Origin: JBGCDD01 sp045105075
GTDB lineage: Bacteria > Pseudomonadota > Alphaproteobacteria > Rhodobacterales > Rhodobacteraceae
Assembly (NCBI GenBank): GCA_045105075.1
Contig: JBGCDD010000095.1
Span: forward strand, 1-6,733
DNA: 6,733 bases
Reading direction: 5' to 3'
The notes under the pieces: model-generated
Told to the model about the DNA's origin: nothing
Database searches by the model: none
What the model saw: the letters and a program-made list of their open reading frames with translations, nothing else
Program-made: the position numbers and the translations under genes
Shown: in pieces, positions 5,679 to 6,733 of the stretch
How positions within the stretch are numbered: position 1 is the first letter of the stretch
Layout of the letters: each line of letters starts with the position of its first letter

Positions 5679-6733
5679 TCATGCAGGCACAGCGTCGGTG
5701 AGTGGCAACAACTCGGTTTCAACCTTTGCGCCATGTTCAAGCGAGCGGTGGACAGGGCATTTGTCGGCGATTTCAAGCAGGCGGGCGCGTTGGTCATTAT
5801 CAAGTTTGCCGTCAAGCCGGATGCGGCGGCGAAACAGGTCGATGCGATTGGCGTTGCCGGGTTCGGCGTCTTGGGCGTGAACCTTGTTGTGGCTGACATC
5901 CACACTGACGTGAACCAGTGGCCAGCCTTTGCGGCGGGCATACATGCGGATCGTCATCGACGTGCAGGCGCCAAGGCCAGCGGCGACCAGCCCGTAGGGT
6001 GTCAGCCCGCGGTTGGTTCCTCCGTAAGCCTTTGGTTCGTCAGCTAAAATGTGGTGATCGGGACCGGATTGAATGTCTTGCAAAAAGCCGTCTGGCGTGA
6101 CCTCTGACACCCGTACGATGCCTTCTGGCGCGCCGGGGGGCGGGGCTGGCGGGGCCAGATCGATGTAGCGCGCAACCCATGCGGCGATCACGTCTGCGGT
6201 GTAATCGGCATCTGAGGCGGCGCTGATCAGGTGGTCCGCATTGTCGAGGGTGACAAAGCTTTTGGGGTGTTTGGCCGCGGTGAAAATCTGACTGGCGTTG
6301 TCGATGCTGACGGTTTCATCGCGCGGGGCGTGCAGCACCAAAAGTGCCGCGTTCAGCGTGCCAATTGCAGGCAGCAACTGGGTTGACTGGATGTCATCGA
6401 CAAAGGATTGGCGCAGCGTGAACGGGCGTCCGCCCAGCGTGACCTGGGCTTCGCCTTCGGCTTTGATCTGGGGCAGAGCGGCGGCAAATGTGTGCGCGAC
6501 ATGACCCGGATCCGCCGGGGCGCCGATGGTCACAACTGCCTTTAAGGTGTTGATTTCGCTGGTGGCTTTTAGAACTGCCGCGCCGCCCAAGGAATGGCCG
6601 ATGATCATGCTGGGGGTCATGTTGCGCCCGGACAGATAGCGCGCGGCCGCCACCAGATCAGCCACATTGGAGCTGAACGAGGTGTTGGCAAACTCGCCCT
6701 CGGAATGGCCAAGGCCGGTGAAGTCAAAGCGCA
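5679..6733 (-). CDS. Bifunctional alpha/beta hydrolase-OsmC protein (5' end outside window)
   Basis: Partial gene: 350 C-terminal residues are visible and the true start lies beyond the right edge (the frame is open through 6733, giving RFDFTGLGHSEGEF). Counting from the first full codon, residues 1-195 are an alpha/beta-hydrolase domain with GHSLGG (Ser47), Asp138 in HAPRDETV and His167 in DNADHL, a complete Ser-Asp-His triad. A Pro-rich linker (193-202, APPAPPPGAP) leads to an OsmC/YhfA-type domain with its two reactive cysteines, GACTSM (Cys256) and DKCPVHR (Cys325). OsmC domains reduce organic or fatty-acid hydroperoxides; the hydrolase half presumably acts on an ester-type substrate. Fusions of this order are a known family. 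A GTG at 6665 is only an internal codon, not the start. The gene ends facing the secreted-protein gene, 61 bp apart. Confidence 0.92.
   Translation of the reverse strand, partial: RFDFTGLGHSEGEFANTSFSSNVADLVAAARYLSGRNMTPSMIIGHSLGGAAVLKATSEINTLKAVVTIGAPADPGHVAHTFAAALPQIKAEGEAQVTLGGRPFTLRQSFVDDIQSTQLLPAIGTLNAALLVLHAPRDETVSIDNASQIFTAAKHPKSFVTLDNADHLISAASDADYTADVIAAWVARYIDLAPPAPPPGAPEGIVRVSEVTPDGFLQDIQSGPDHHILADEPKAYGGTNRGLTPYGLVAAGLGACTSMTIRMYARRKGWPLVHVSVDVSHNKVHAQDAEPGNANRIDLFRRRIRLDGKLDNDQRARLLEIADKCPVHRSLEHGAKVETELLPLTDAVPA

Noticed and set aside
5143..5880. Plus-strand frame of 245 codons across the secreted-protein gene
   Set aside because: Gly/Arg/Cys-rich translation in a shifted frame; it runs over the well-supported gene at 5285-5617 and into the antisense of the OsmC domain.
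5351..5941. Minus-strand frame of 196 codons bridging the two converging genes
   Set aside because: Shifted frame of the OsmC gene continuing into the antisense of the secreted-protein gene; Pro/Ala/Thr-rich with no family features.

Overview
The window reads as chromosomal DNA of an alphaproteobacterium, most likely a Rhodobacterales/Roseobacter-group marine bacterium. The call rests on the PurB sequence (start MILRYSRPDMVAIW, then the WYEIEAHACDA stretch), a FliG of the divergent roseobacter-like kind, a secreted TPR protein and a fused alpha/beta-hydrolase/OsmC protein. This is recognition from memory; no search was run. I see no transposase, integrase, CRISPR array, tRNA or rRNA.

Layout, left to right. 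Positions 1-458 hold no gene I can name; a frame on the minus strand stays open to the left edge. A ten-helix EamA/DMT-type permease lies at 459-1406 (minus). Positions 1407-1737 are a gap with an 8-bp hairpin and a doubtful small open frame. A FliG-like flagellar motor switch protein (1738-2820, minus) lies 77 bp downstream of a secreted TPR protein (2898-3428, minus). A good intrinsic terminator (3479-3509) separates the TPR gene from a 53-codon secreted peptide gene (3535-3696, minus) that appears in no long-ORF view. A 196-bp spacer with unusually dense inverted repeats then leads to purB (3893-5197, minus). An 87-bp divergent spacer separates purB from a 110-residue secreted protein of unknown function (5285-5617, plus). 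That gene converges on a hydrolase-OsmC fusion (5679 to beyond the right edge, minus).

How the pieces relate: purB is the only core metabolic gene (purine biosynthesis). The small peptide gene and the TPR gene sit between purB and fliG. Both encode exported proteins carrying the same short cysteine motif (C-x12-C with V-[WY]-D at fixed spacing), so they may be related in function. The terminator and a candidate promoter suggest the TPR-fliG pair is transcribed separately from purB. The permease, the unknown secreted protein and the hydrolase-OsmC protein look like independent units.

Most of the window is ordinary chromosome. The parts most worth a second look are the cloverleaf-like inverted-repeat element downstream of purB (3806-3873), the shared cysteine motif in the two neighbouring exported proteins, and the stand-alone divergent FliG.
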